This document shows positions 44,871 through 50,150 of a stretch of DNA of 50,150 bases, one piece after another (positions within the stretch are counted from its first letter, which is position 1; each line of letters opens with the position of its first letter). The position numbers and the translations under genes are program-made. The stretch spans positions 1 to 50,150 of the forward strand of contig JAJFIK010000063.1 of NCBI GenBank assembly GCA_021775005.1, written 5' to 3'. The notes below the pieces were generated by a model, which was not told the DNA's origin, did not search any database, and saw only the letters and a list, made by a program, of their open reading frames with translations. Source of the DNA: Rhodospirillales bacterium (lineage in GTDB: Bacteria; Pseudomonadota; Alphaproteobacteria; JAJFIK01).

Positions 44871-45341
44871 ATGTTGAGAATACTCATCGTCTCCCTTGTT
44901 GCAGGGCTCATGGCCTGTAGCCCCCTGAGCGATAGCGCCGCGAGCGGGCCGTGGGATCAGGTGACCGTGGTCACCAGCGCGGGCGCCCATACTTTCCATG
45001 TGGATATCGCAGATGATCCAGATGAGCAGCGCCGGGGCTTGATGTTCCGCCGCGAGCTGGCCGAAGATGCCGGTATGCTGTTCCTCTACGAGCGCCAGCA
45101 ACCGCTCAGCTACTGGATGCGCAATACTTATATCTCGCTGGACATCATTTATATCGACCAAGAAGGGCGCATTGTCAGTATCGCGGAGCGCACCACGCCC
45201 TTGTCTGAGCGATCTATCCCCTCTGCTGGTCCGGCCATCGCCGTTTTAGAGGTCCTGGCAGGAACCTCGGCGCGGTTGGGCTTTACCCCGGGGGACGAAG
45301 TGAGGCACCCCTTTTTTGACGGTATTGCCACCTCAGAATGA
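44871..45341 (+). CDS. DUF192 lipoprotein
   Basis: 156 aa. Signal peptide with lipobox GLMAC (Cys16). The DUF192 domain has DDPDEQRRGLMFRRELAEDAGMLFLY, then SYWMRNTYISLDIIYIDQEGRIV and a GFTPGDEV ending. The family is of unknown function and exported. ATG 44871 is chosen because it begins a proper signal peptide; a TTG at 44841 in frame adds ten residues. It is encoded 50 bases after the cold-shock gene. Confidence 0.85.
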   Translation: MLRILIVSLVAGLMACSPLSDSAASGPWDQVTVVTSAGAHTFHVDIADDPDEQRRGLMFRRELAEDAGMLFLYERQQPLSYWMRNTYISLDIIYIDQEGRIVSIAERTTPLSERSIPSAGPAIAVLEVLAGTSARLGFTPGDEVRHPFFDGIATSE

Positions 45342-45345
45342 TCGA

Positions 45346-45374
45346 TTGATTTTCAATCCGGTATGGGGTTAAGT
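45346..45374 (+). promoter_or_regulatory. putative promoter of tRNA-Pro(TGG)
   Basis: TTGATT (45346-45351), 17 bases, TTAAGT (45369-45374). The mature tRNA begins 12 bases later, so the 5' leader would be very short. Confidence 0.4.
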
Positions 45375-45386
45375 CCGCGCCCTGTT

Positions 45387-45463
45387 CGGGGCGTGGCGCA
45401 GCCTGGTAGCGCATCTGCTTTGGGAGCAGAGGGTCGCAGGTTCGAATCCTGCCGCCCCGACCA
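45387..45463 (+). tRNA. tRNA-Pro (anticodon TGG)
   Basis: 77 bases. The acceptor CGGGGCG pairs with CGCCCCG, then A and encoded CCA. The anticodon stem TCTGC/GCAGA encloses TTTGGGA, giving anticodon TGG. Its D and T arms are close to those of the tRNA-Pro at 24840. Confidence 0.96.
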
Positions 45464-45473
45464 CAGGAGCTTA

Positions 45474-45517
45474 CTTCTCAGCGGTGGCTAGAGCATCTCT
45501 TGAGCTAGCCGCAGAAG
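45474..45517 (+). repeat. imperfect hairpin after tRNA-Pro(TGG)
   Basis: CTTCT (45474-45478) pairs with AGAAG (45513-45517), and GGCTAG (45486-45491) with CTAGCC (45505-45510). No T tract follows, so termination or tRNA 3' processing is possible but unproven. Confidence 0.4.
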
Positions 45518-45725
45518 CCCTCAAGCCTCCCAGCGCAGGGCAAGCCCAGCCGCCTTAGCCATTAGCACACGAGCCTTGCGGCTGGTGATGCTCCGGTCGA
45601 TGCTTCAGTCGTTCGCAGCAGGAATTGGGCTCAAGGCCGACCTCCAGTCCCACAATGCCCCGCCATTGATTTTAAACCAAAATGGGATAGGACTTGGCGC
45701 CAGATCGAAAGAGGTACTCAGAACC

Positions 45726-46040
45726 ATGCTCGCCCGCATTTACAAACCGGCCAAAACGGCCATGCAATCTGGCCACGGCAATACAAAACGCTGGGTGCTT
45801 GATTTTGAGGGTGCCTCGCCGCGAGAAATTGAGCCCCTAATGGGCTGGACTTCGTCCGCAGATACCTTGGGCAGCCAGGTGCGCATGTACTTTGAGAGCA
45901 AGGATGCGGCGGTTGCTTTTGCCAATCGCAATGACATTCCCCATGAGGTCCAGACGACGGAGTCCGAGAGCGCTCCGCGCAAGGGCAAGTCCTACTCCGA
46001 CAATTTTGCCTTCAGACGAAAAGAAACCTGGACACATTAG
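45726..46040 (+). CDS. complex I accessory subunit, NDUFS4 family
   Basis: A 104-aa protein of the ETC complex I subunit family. KRWVLDFEG, PLMGWTSSADTLGSQVRMYF, and the ending YSDNFAFRRKETWTH are the family's conserved blocks. It is the bacterial homologue of the 18-kDa NDUFS4 accessory subunit, found in alphaproteobacteria and mitochondria. ATG 45726 is chosen by homology; the open frame continues upstream to 45576 with no family resemblance. tRNA-Arg follows 38 bases later. Confidence 0.92.
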   Translation: MLARIYKPAKTAMQSGHGNTKRWVLDFEGASPREIEPLMGWTSSADTLGSQVRMYFESKDAAVAFANRNDIPHEVQTTESESAPRKGKSYSDNFAFRRKETWTH

Positions 46041-46078
46041 CCGGGGCCTTTGCCCGAGTCGGCTATCATCGCGCCACC

Positions 46079-46155
46079 GGTCCCATAGCTCAACTGGATA
46101 GAGCAGCTGCCTTCTAAGCAGCAGGTTGCAGGTTCGAGTCCTGCTGGGATCACCA
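46079..46155 (+). tRNA. tRNA-Arg (anticodon TCT), integration target
   Basis: 77 bases. The acceptor GGTCCCA pairs with TGGGATC (one G-U pair), then A and encoded CCA. The anticodon stem GCTGC/GCAGC encloses CTTCTAA, giving anticodon TCT. Its last 46 bases are repeated at 48799-48844, marking it as the attachment site of the following island. Confidence 0.96.
46110..46155 (+). repeat. att-like direct repeat, left copy (in tRNA-Arg 3' half)
   Basis: 46 bases from the anticodon loop to CCA. The copy at 48799-48844 is identical except for one base (G46143 versus A48832). Confidence 0.9.
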
Positions 46156-46218
46156 AAAGTATATTTAAAAACAATTAGTTACAACAAAGAGTTTAATTGA
46201 TTTAGTTCTAGCTAGACA

Positions 46219-46239
46219 GTCTAACCGGAAAAGTTAGAC
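46219..46239. repeat. inverted repeat GTCTAAC-N7-GTTAGAC at the left island end
   Basis: Seven-base perfect arms (46219-46225, 46233-46239). The same TTAGAC/GTCTAA core returns at the right end (48706-48713, 48762-48769). Confidence 0.6.
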
Positions 46240-46330
46240 ACTTTGTTCCTGCTAAGTCCTTGATCTGACTCATTTCCCTGCTGCCCGCCGGTTAGAGGGG
46301 TTTATCTCAGTAGTGGTTGCGAATCGTGTT

Positions 46331-46346
46331 GATACTGTACAGTATC
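46331..46346. promoter_or_regulatory. HipB operator O1
   Basis: GATACTGTACAGTATC is a perfect 16-bp palindrome. It is the most divergent in the core of the four sites (consensus GATACCG-NN-CGGTATC). Confidence 0.7.
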
Positions 46347-46386
46347 AGACCTCGGTGTGGTCTTTCTGTGCACACCCATTTAGTGG

Positions 46387-46402
46387 GATACCGTACGGTA
46401 TC
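46387..46402. promoter_or_regulatory. HipB operator O2
   Basis: GATACCGTACGGTATC, a perfect palindrome (18 bp with flanking G and C), just upstream of the -35 element at 46408. Confidence 0.75.
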
Positions 46403-46407
46403 CTATA

Positions 46408-46436
46408 TTGACATTTTGGAAGCAAGCCCATATATG
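46408..46436 (+). promoter_or_regulatory. promoter of hipBA
   Basis: Consensus TTGACA (46408-46413), exactly 17 bases, TATATG (46431-46436). Operator O2 ends five bases before it and O3 begins immediately after, so bound HipB would block it from both sides. Confidence 0.7.
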
Positions 46437-46452
46437 GGTACCGAACGGTATC
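46437..46452. promoter_or_regulatory. HipB operator O3
   Basis: GGTACCGAACGGTATC, two changes from O2; it covers the predicted transcription start. Confidence 0.7.
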
Positions 46453-46461
46453 ACAAGAGAA

Positions 46462-46477
46462 GATACCGAGCGGTATC
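46462..46477. promoter_or_regulatory. HipB operator O4
   Basis: GATACCGAGCGGTATC, palindromic except at the centre; 25 bases centre to centre from O3, and 32 bases before the hipB ATG. Confidence 0.7.
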
Positions 46478-46509
46478 AAGTTGGTCGCCTAGCCAGATAG
46501 GATAGTAAG

Positions 46510-47358
46510 ATGAGTAACAAGAAAAAGAGCAAAGACAGTGCGGTCACTGGCGGAGTGTTCGGAGAAGATCACTTTGAGCCAATAAACAGGCATCTCACGC
46601 CGGGTGGTTTTTCGGTGTCTGATTTGCCGTTAGATCGCACCCTCAACGCTATCCAGTCATTGAACATGCCCTATAGCGAAACGGATAGAATTTCCAACCT
46701 GCTTGGCAATATTGATCCATTAGGTTCAGTAATGCGTGACCAAATGGGAACTTTGCCACCCACTGAGTACAATTCACTTGGAAGTGTCCTTGGACGGCCG
46801 TCTTACATTGATGAGATTTTTACTCCTGGGTCGTCGTCACTTTCCAATTACAGCCCGGAAGCTCGTATCTCTACGCTCGCTGATGATCTTGCCGCGCAGA
46901 TAACGTCAGCAGGTTTAACGCTTGCTGAAATTGATCCGTTCAAGTCGCTTTTGGCAGACCAAGTGGGAACTTTGCCATCCACTGAGTGCAATTCACTTGG
47001 AAGTGTCCTTGGACGGCAAATTCATGCTGGGGCAAATGATTTTCTTTCTTACGTTGGCTCAGAAAAATATGCACCAAGTTCATTTGATTCTAATGCACAT
47101 GAATATGCGCCCACTTCGAAACCGATAAGCAAGCCTTCGGCAAAAAGTACTCGAATAAAAAATTTGGAAATTTTGGGTTCTATGGTGCGTGCACGACGCG
47201 ATGAACTGGGGCTTTCGCAGCAAGAACTTGCTGACATTGCTGGTGTTGGGCGTCGGTTTATTTCCGAGTTTGAGAGGGGTAAGATCACAATTGAGTTCGG
47301 GAAAGCAATTGATGTCTTGAATGCTTGCGGTATCGATTTGGGTGCAAGCTGCCGATGA
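46510..47358 (+). CDS. hipB: HipB-type antitoxin with a long N-terminal extension
   Basis: 282 aa. Only the last 65 residues (218-282) form the HTH_3 repressor expected of HipB: MVRARRDELGLSQQELADIAGV and RRFISEFERGK. HipB proteins are usually 70-100 aa. The first about 215 residues are Ser/Gly/Pro-rich and contain two copies of DQ-x-GTLP-x-TE-x-NSLGSVLGR (residues 77-96 and 150-169), produced by a 60-bp duplication. The extension has no fold I can recognise. The gene overlaps hipA by four bases (ATGA), the normal coupling of antitoxin and toxin. It should repress its own promoter through O1-O4 and neutralise HipA. Confidence 0.85.
   Translation: MSNKKKSKDSAVTGGVFGEDHFEPINRHLTPGGFSVSDLPLDRTLNAIQSLNMPYSETDRISNLLGNIDPLGSVMRDQMGTLPPTEYNSLGSVLGRPSYIDEIFTPGSSSLSNYSPEARISTLADDLAAQITSAGLTLAEIDPFKSLLADQVGTLPSTECNSLGSVLGRQIHAGANDFLSYVGSEKYAPSSFDSNAHEYAPTSKPISKPSAKSTRIKNLEILGSMVRARRDELGLSQQELADIAGVGRRFISEFERGKITIEFGKAIDVLNACGIDLGASCR
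46738..46797 (+). repeat. 60-bp intragenic direct repeat, copy 1
   Basis: Matches 46957-47016 with three substitutions, in frame, offset 219 bases. It codes the first DQ-GTLP-NSLGSVLGR unit of HipB. Confidence 0.9.
46957..47016 (+). repeat. 60-bp intragenic direct repeat, copy 2
   Basis: Second copy of the repeat at 46738-46797, 57 of 60 bases identical. The near identity suggests a recent duplication or recent gene conversion. Confidence 0.9.
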
Positions 47359-48692
47359 CAATTGAGTTAGATGTGTTTCTTGAAGGATATCAAGAACCAA
47401 TTGGGGTAATTGTTGGTGATGAAATCACGAACAACCTGGAGTTCAAATACAGCGACGCTTATTTAGAACGCGAAGACAATGTGCAGTTATCGCTTTCGCT
47501 GCCGATCCAAGAAAAGGAATACAAGGACTCAGAATGCAAAAGCTATTTCACAAATCTAATACAAGAGAACAACTCGCTTGAGACATTAATTGATCAACTA
47601 GGTATTGATAGAAACAACACTGCCGGCATCCTCTATCACATCGGTGCCGATTGCGCTGGCGCAGTATCGTGCGTCCCAAAGGGTTCACCAGCTCCAAAAC
47701 GTCCGGGAGATCTAAGAACTGACTACGATGTGATCGAAAAGGACCAAATTGTAAAAATCATTCACGAACTGAGCGAATACGGTAGATTGCCGGACGGGAC
47801 GAGAGACCCATCACCCGTTGCAGGCGTTCAACCCAAACTAGCTTGCGTATATACTGGTGGCGTATTTCTCCAACCGAAGCCCGGACTCGGCGTACCTACG
47901 ACCCATCTGCTCAAGGTGGTTAAGCGTGGGAGTATCTTAACAAGTAAGCATGAATCCATTGCGCTCAATGTAGCCAAGTCAGTTGGATTAGAAATTCCAG
48001 ATTTTGTTGAAGGTGACTTTAGCGGAGCGATCTCAACAATCTTGCTAGAGAGATACGATAGAACCTTCGACGGCAGCACAATATCGCGAATTCATCAAGA
48101 AGACTTCGCGCAAGCACTAGGACTCCCTCCGCGCCTTAAATATGAAAGGAATGGTGTGATCGGCCGTCGTTTTGACGCGCGATCCATTGTACGAATTCTG
48201 AAAGAGACAACGGCGCCAGCAATTTCAATGCGCAAATTCATCAAGGCGACCTTTGTAAACCTCGCGCTCGGCAATGTAGACAACCATGGCAAAAACCATG
48301 CGTTGCTGTATCGGAAACCAGGGTATCCGACACTCGCTCCATTTTACGATATCGTACCTACCCGGCTAGACAAGCGATATGCAGATCAGTTCTCGTTCAA
48401 TATTGGGTCAGCTGAGAGAATTGACAATCTGACGCCCGAGGACGTTGCAGAGTTCCTAGGACAATTTGGTTTGAAAGCGAGCCAATCTAAGGCGATACTC
48501 AAAAACGAAGTCAAACCTGCAATTGCCTCAATTTCGGAACAAATCGAACACGTAGCTGCCGACGGCCATAAATTGCTGGCTGACTTGATCGCTCAGAATA
48601 CGTCCTACATCTGCAATATCCTTGAATGGGGTGATATAAAAATACCTGTTCGGGATTTATTCGCGCATGATGTTGGCGGCTGGATCGACTAA
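47355..48692 (+). CDS. hipA: HipA-type serine/threonine kinase toxin
   Basis: 445 aa with the HipA N-terminal couple domain (about 1-100) and kinase core. Lys187 in THLLKV is the ATP-binding lysine. GNVDNHGKN (306-314) holds catalytic Asp309, and PFYDIVPT holds metal-binding Asp332. LERYDR and HQEDFAQALGLP are conserved HipA segments. Family members phosphorylate aminoacyl-tRNA synthetases (GltX for E. coli HipA), causing growth arrest. The P-loop region reads SPVAGVQPK, with Ser153 one place off from the autophosphorylated serine of E. coli HipA. ATG 47355 overlaps the hipB stop. Codon use and A+T content differ from the core genes, fitting transfer. Confidence 0.92.
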   Translation: MTIELDVFLEGYQEPIGVIVGDEITNNLEFKYSDAYLEREDNVQLSLSLPIQEKEYKDSECKSYFTNLIQENNSLETLIDQLGIDRNNTAGILYHIGADCAGAVSCVPKGSPAPKRPGDLRTDYDVIEKDQIVKIIHELSEYGRLPDGTRDPSPVAGVQPKLACVYTGGVFLQPKPGLGVPTTHLLKVVKRGSILTSKHESIALNVAKSVGLEIPDFVEGDFSGAISTILLERYDRTFDGSTISRIHQEDFAQALGLPPRLKYERNGVIGRRFDARSIVRILKETTAPAISMRKFIKATFVNLALGNVDNHGKNHALLYRKPGYPTLAPFYDIVPTRLDKRYADQFSFNIGSAERIDNLTPEDVAEFLGQFGLKASQSKAILKNEVKPAIASISEQIEHVAADGHKLLADLIAQNTSYICNILEWGDIKIPVRDLFAHDVGGWID

Positions 48693-48705
48693 CCAAAGGA
48701 ACGGC

Positions 48706-48769
48706 TTAGACACCCATGCTCTGTAACCCGCAGTTTCCGGTCACATCCCAACTGGCCAAAAGTGTCTAA
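48706..48769. repeat. inverted TTAGACAC / GTGTCTAA pair at the right island end
   Basis: TTAGACAC (48706-48713) and GTGTCTAA (48762-48769) flank 48 bases directly before the right tRNA copy. They share their core with the inverted repeat at 46219-46239. Confidence 0.55.
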
Positions 48770-48798
48770 CCCCCTTGAACCTGCTTACTTTGTTTGTT

Positions 48799-48844
48799 CC
48801 TTCTAAGCAGCAGGTTGCAGGTTCGAGTCCTACTGGGATCACCA
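48799..48844 (+). repeat. att-like direct repeat, right copy (tRNA-Arg 3' fragment)
   Basis: 46 bases equal to 46110-46155 with a G-to-A change at 48832 that breaks a base pair of the T stem. It has no D arm or acceptor 5' half, so it is not a functional tRNA. Confidence 0.9.
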
Positions 48845-49048
48845 TTGCGATCTTGATCACACCGCCAAATCGGACTTGGCTGTGCCCGTGCGGAAGCGGG
48901 GCATTCCAGCGAGCTCGAATGTTCCTAACAGGCCAATTTGTGCCAAATCATGTTCTATTCCGCTAGCCACTGGTTGCTCGCATCTAGCAGCGCATCTACG
49001 CTAACCAAAGTGAACGATGCCCAATGCCGCGCAGACTTGGAGAATTAA
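48845..49048. other. 204-base interval after the island
   Basis: No gene seen. Together with 48693-48844 it makes a 356-base stretch without a coding region. GGAGA at about 49037 is the ribosome binding site for the next gene. Confidence 0.4.
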
Positions 49049-49831
49049 ATGCAACTTCTTGATGGAATGAAGACCCGCCTGATCCTGCCGTTGGGATTGG
49101 CGCTTTCTCTCGTTGCTTGCGGTGACAGTGATACCTCGGCGACCTCTGAGCTTCCGCCGCCCGATGCCGTTGCCGATTTGGCCGTGCCGGAGGAGCCTGC
49201 GGTGGAGAGCGCTGACATCCCGCCCGCCTTTGCCGATTCAGAACCGGCCCAAAACGCGACCTCCGAAGGCCTGCATCAAGGCGGTGATCCCGGTGAGAGC
49301 CTCTACCGCAGAGGGCTCTATCGTGAGGCGCTTGAGTATTGGGAGGTCGCCGCTGAGGACGAAGACAACGCCTACGCCGCTTACCGTCTTGGCGTTGAAT
49401 ACTACGACGCTCAAATTGTCGAGCGAGATATTCCCACTTCCGTGCGCTACCAGCAGATGGCAACTGAGTTTGGCAGTGCTGCGGGCATGTTCGAGCTGGC
49501 CGGATTTTATGAGGCTGGTCTTGGCGTGCCGCCCGACCTTCCTCGTGCCGCGCAGCTCTATCTTCAATCGGCGTTGCGGGGCTTTCCGCCGGCGCAACAC
49601 AATGTTGCAACCATGTTTGAGGAAGGCGCCGGACTAGAGCGCGATCTTGTGCGGGCCTATCTGTTTTACCATCTCGCCATCGAACAGGGTTTCCGCGTGA
49701 ACTTTGAGCCTGTGGGCGACGGCAGCTCGGCCGTCTTTTCAGACCCGCGCCGGCGCCTTGATCAGGAACTCAGCGATGAAGAAATCGCATTGGTACAGGA
49801 CCTGATTGCCAATTTTGAGCCGATTGAATAG
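49049..49831 (+). CDS. Sel1-repeat lipoprotein
   Basis: 260 aa. Signal peptide with lipobox LSLVAC (Cys24), then a Pro/Glu/Ala-rich linker to about residue 80. Sel1-like repeats begin near 85 (SLYRRGLYREALEYWEVAA, AGMFELAGFYEAGLGVPPDLPRAAQLYLQSA, ATMFEEGAGLERDLVRAYLFYHLAIEQG). It is probably an outer-membrane or periplasmic lipoprotein acting in protein interactions. ATG 49049 follows GGAGA; ATG 49067 is an alternative start. Confidence 0.82.
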   Translation: MQLLDGMKTRLILPLGLALSLVACGDSDTSATSELPPPDAVADLAVPEEPAVESADIPPAFADSEPAQNATSEGLHQGGDPGESLYRRGLYREALEYWEVAAEDEDNAYAAYRLGVEYYDAQIVERDIPTSVRYQQMATEFGSAAGMFELAGFYEAGLGVPPDLPRAAQLYLQSALRGFPPAQHNVATMFEEGAGLERDLVRAYLFYHLAIEQGFRVNFEPVGDGSSAVFSDPRRRLDQELSDEEIALVQDLIANFEPIE

Positions 49832-49834
49832 GCA

Positions 49835-50150
49835 ATGGCGAATTGGTCAAATTGGTCCGGCTGGGTAACGTGTGAGCCAACGCAGATTGCCACCCCTGGC
49901 AGCGAAGAAGAACTCGCCGCTCTCATGGCGACAACCGATGGGCCGATCCGGGTGATCGGAACCGGACACTCCTTTACACCTCTTGGGGCCACCTCGGGCA
50001 CGCTCATCACGTTGGAAAACCTCACTGGTCTTGTCAGCGTCGACATCGAGCGCATGGAAGCAACCGTTTGGGCCGGCACGCCGATACACGAGTTGACGCG
50101 CGCGCTCCATGCCCAAGGGGTAGGGCTCATCAACCAAGGCGACATTGATC
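49835..50150 (+). CDS. FAD-linked sugar-1,4-lactone oxidase family protein (3' partial)
   Basis: The first 105 codons are present; the gene continues past the window. WSNWSGWVTCEPTQIATP is the start typical of D-arabinono-1,4-lactone oxidase/L-gulonolactone oxidase-like proteins. IRVIGTGHSFTPL is the FAD-binding PCMH loop, and LINQGDID matches the family's NxGDID. It begins three bases after the Sel1 lipoprotein gene stop. Substrate is not determined. Confidence 0.85.
   Translation, partial: MANWSNWSGWVTCEPTQIATPGSEEELAALMATTDGPIRVIGTGHSFTPLGATSGTLITLENLTGLVSVDIERMEATVWAGTPIHELTRALHAQGVGLINQGDID

Larger units (their letters stand above)
46110..48844. mobile_element. hipBA mini-island integrated in tRNA-Arg(TCT)
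   Basis: About 2.7 kb bounded by the 46-bp tRNA repeat. It is visibly richer in A+T than its surroundings and holds only hipB, hipA, their operators and short repeats. There is no integrase, transposase or replication gene. It is either a remnant of a larger tRNA-integrating element or a non-autonomous cargo moved by an integrase from elsewhere. Confidence 0.85.

Noticed and set aside
45576-45725. 50-codon upstream extension of the NDUFS4-like gene
   Set aside because: It does not resemble the family, and the homologous N-terminus begins at ATG 45726.
46317-46505. 62-codon open frame upstream of hipB
   Set aside because: It runs through all four palindromic operators and the promoter; composition is not protein-like.
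48799-48844. Possible second tRNA-Arg
   Set aside because: Only the 3' half is present and its T stem has a mismatch; it is an attachment-site copy.
1-50150. CRISPR arrays, rRNA genes, complete insertion sequences, prophage genes or a replication origin
   Set aside because: No regularly spaced repeats, rRNA segments, transposase or phage structural genes, or DnaA-box cluster were seen on either strand.

Overview
The window is chromosomal DNA of an alphaproteobacterium. The evidence is the gene order glyA-nrdR-ribD-ribE-ribBA-ribH-nusB-thiL, a C4-pathway 5-aminolevulinate synthase, the COX15 heme A synthase, DUF2842, an NDUFS4-type complex I subunit, a cytochrome bc1 assembly chaperone (CBP3 family) and an LdtR-like MarR regulator. 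The layout resembles Rhizobiales/Parvibaculales-like lineages. I infer this from gene order; no search was run. The organism looks aerobic, respiratory and polyhydroxyalkanoate-storing. Coding density is high, with many ATGA/GTGA overlaps.

Layout: 1-962 is the end of a secreted-type alpha/beta hydrolase. 1054-4585 is a valine-catabolism operon (acyl-CoA dehydrogenase, small membrane protein, 3-hydroxyisobutyryl-CoA hydrolase, mmsB). 4670-8861 holds an unknown membrane-anchored protein, convergent PPK2, a divergent MarR/LdtR-like regulator and a glycerophosphodiester phosphodiesterase. 9066-17239 holds hemA, a 71-aa protein, then glyA-nrdR and the riboflavin genes with nusB and thiL. 17422-19539 is hppA, followed by a bidirectional terminator and a BamE-like lipoprotein. 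20186-24752 is the CBP3-like chaperone, yceD, rpmF, plsX, fabH, ihfA and a merR-like gene, followed by tRNA-Pro(GGG). 25234-28868 holds an RTX protein and a DUF2334 deacetylase-like protein. 28890-32835 holds a 26-aa membrane peptide, DUF2842, COX15, an enoyl-CoA hydratase, rplM-rpsI and a GNAT acetyltransferase. 32839-40076 holds phaC, an L,D-transpeptidase, a small lipoprotein, hom, glpX and recJ, followed by tRNA-Glu.

40251-45341 is more accessory: a secreted beta-helix protein, a Sel1/peptidoglycan-binding membrane protein, a halohydrin dehalogenase, a two-domain cold-shock protein and a DUF192 lipoprotein. After tRNA-Pro(UGG) and the NDUFS4-like gene comes tRNA-Arg(UCU). A 2.7-kb AT-rich mini-island sits in the 3' end of tRNA-Arg. 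It is bounded by a 46-bp direct repeat of the tRNA end (46110-46155 and 48799-48844) and carries only a hipBA-type toxin-antitoxin pair behind four palindromic operators. The window ends with a Sel1 lipoprotein and the start of a sugar-lactone-oxidase-like flavoprotein.

The most interesting items are: (1) the short-chain-dehydrogenase-like protein at 43236-43964, which carries both diagnostic halohydrin dehalogenase motifs; (2) the integrase-less hipBA island, whose HipB is about three times the usual length because of an N-terminal extension with a recent internal 60-bp duplication; (3) the four-operator autoregulatory region of that island; and (4) a 26-aa single-span membrane peptide with its own promoter and ribosome binding site.
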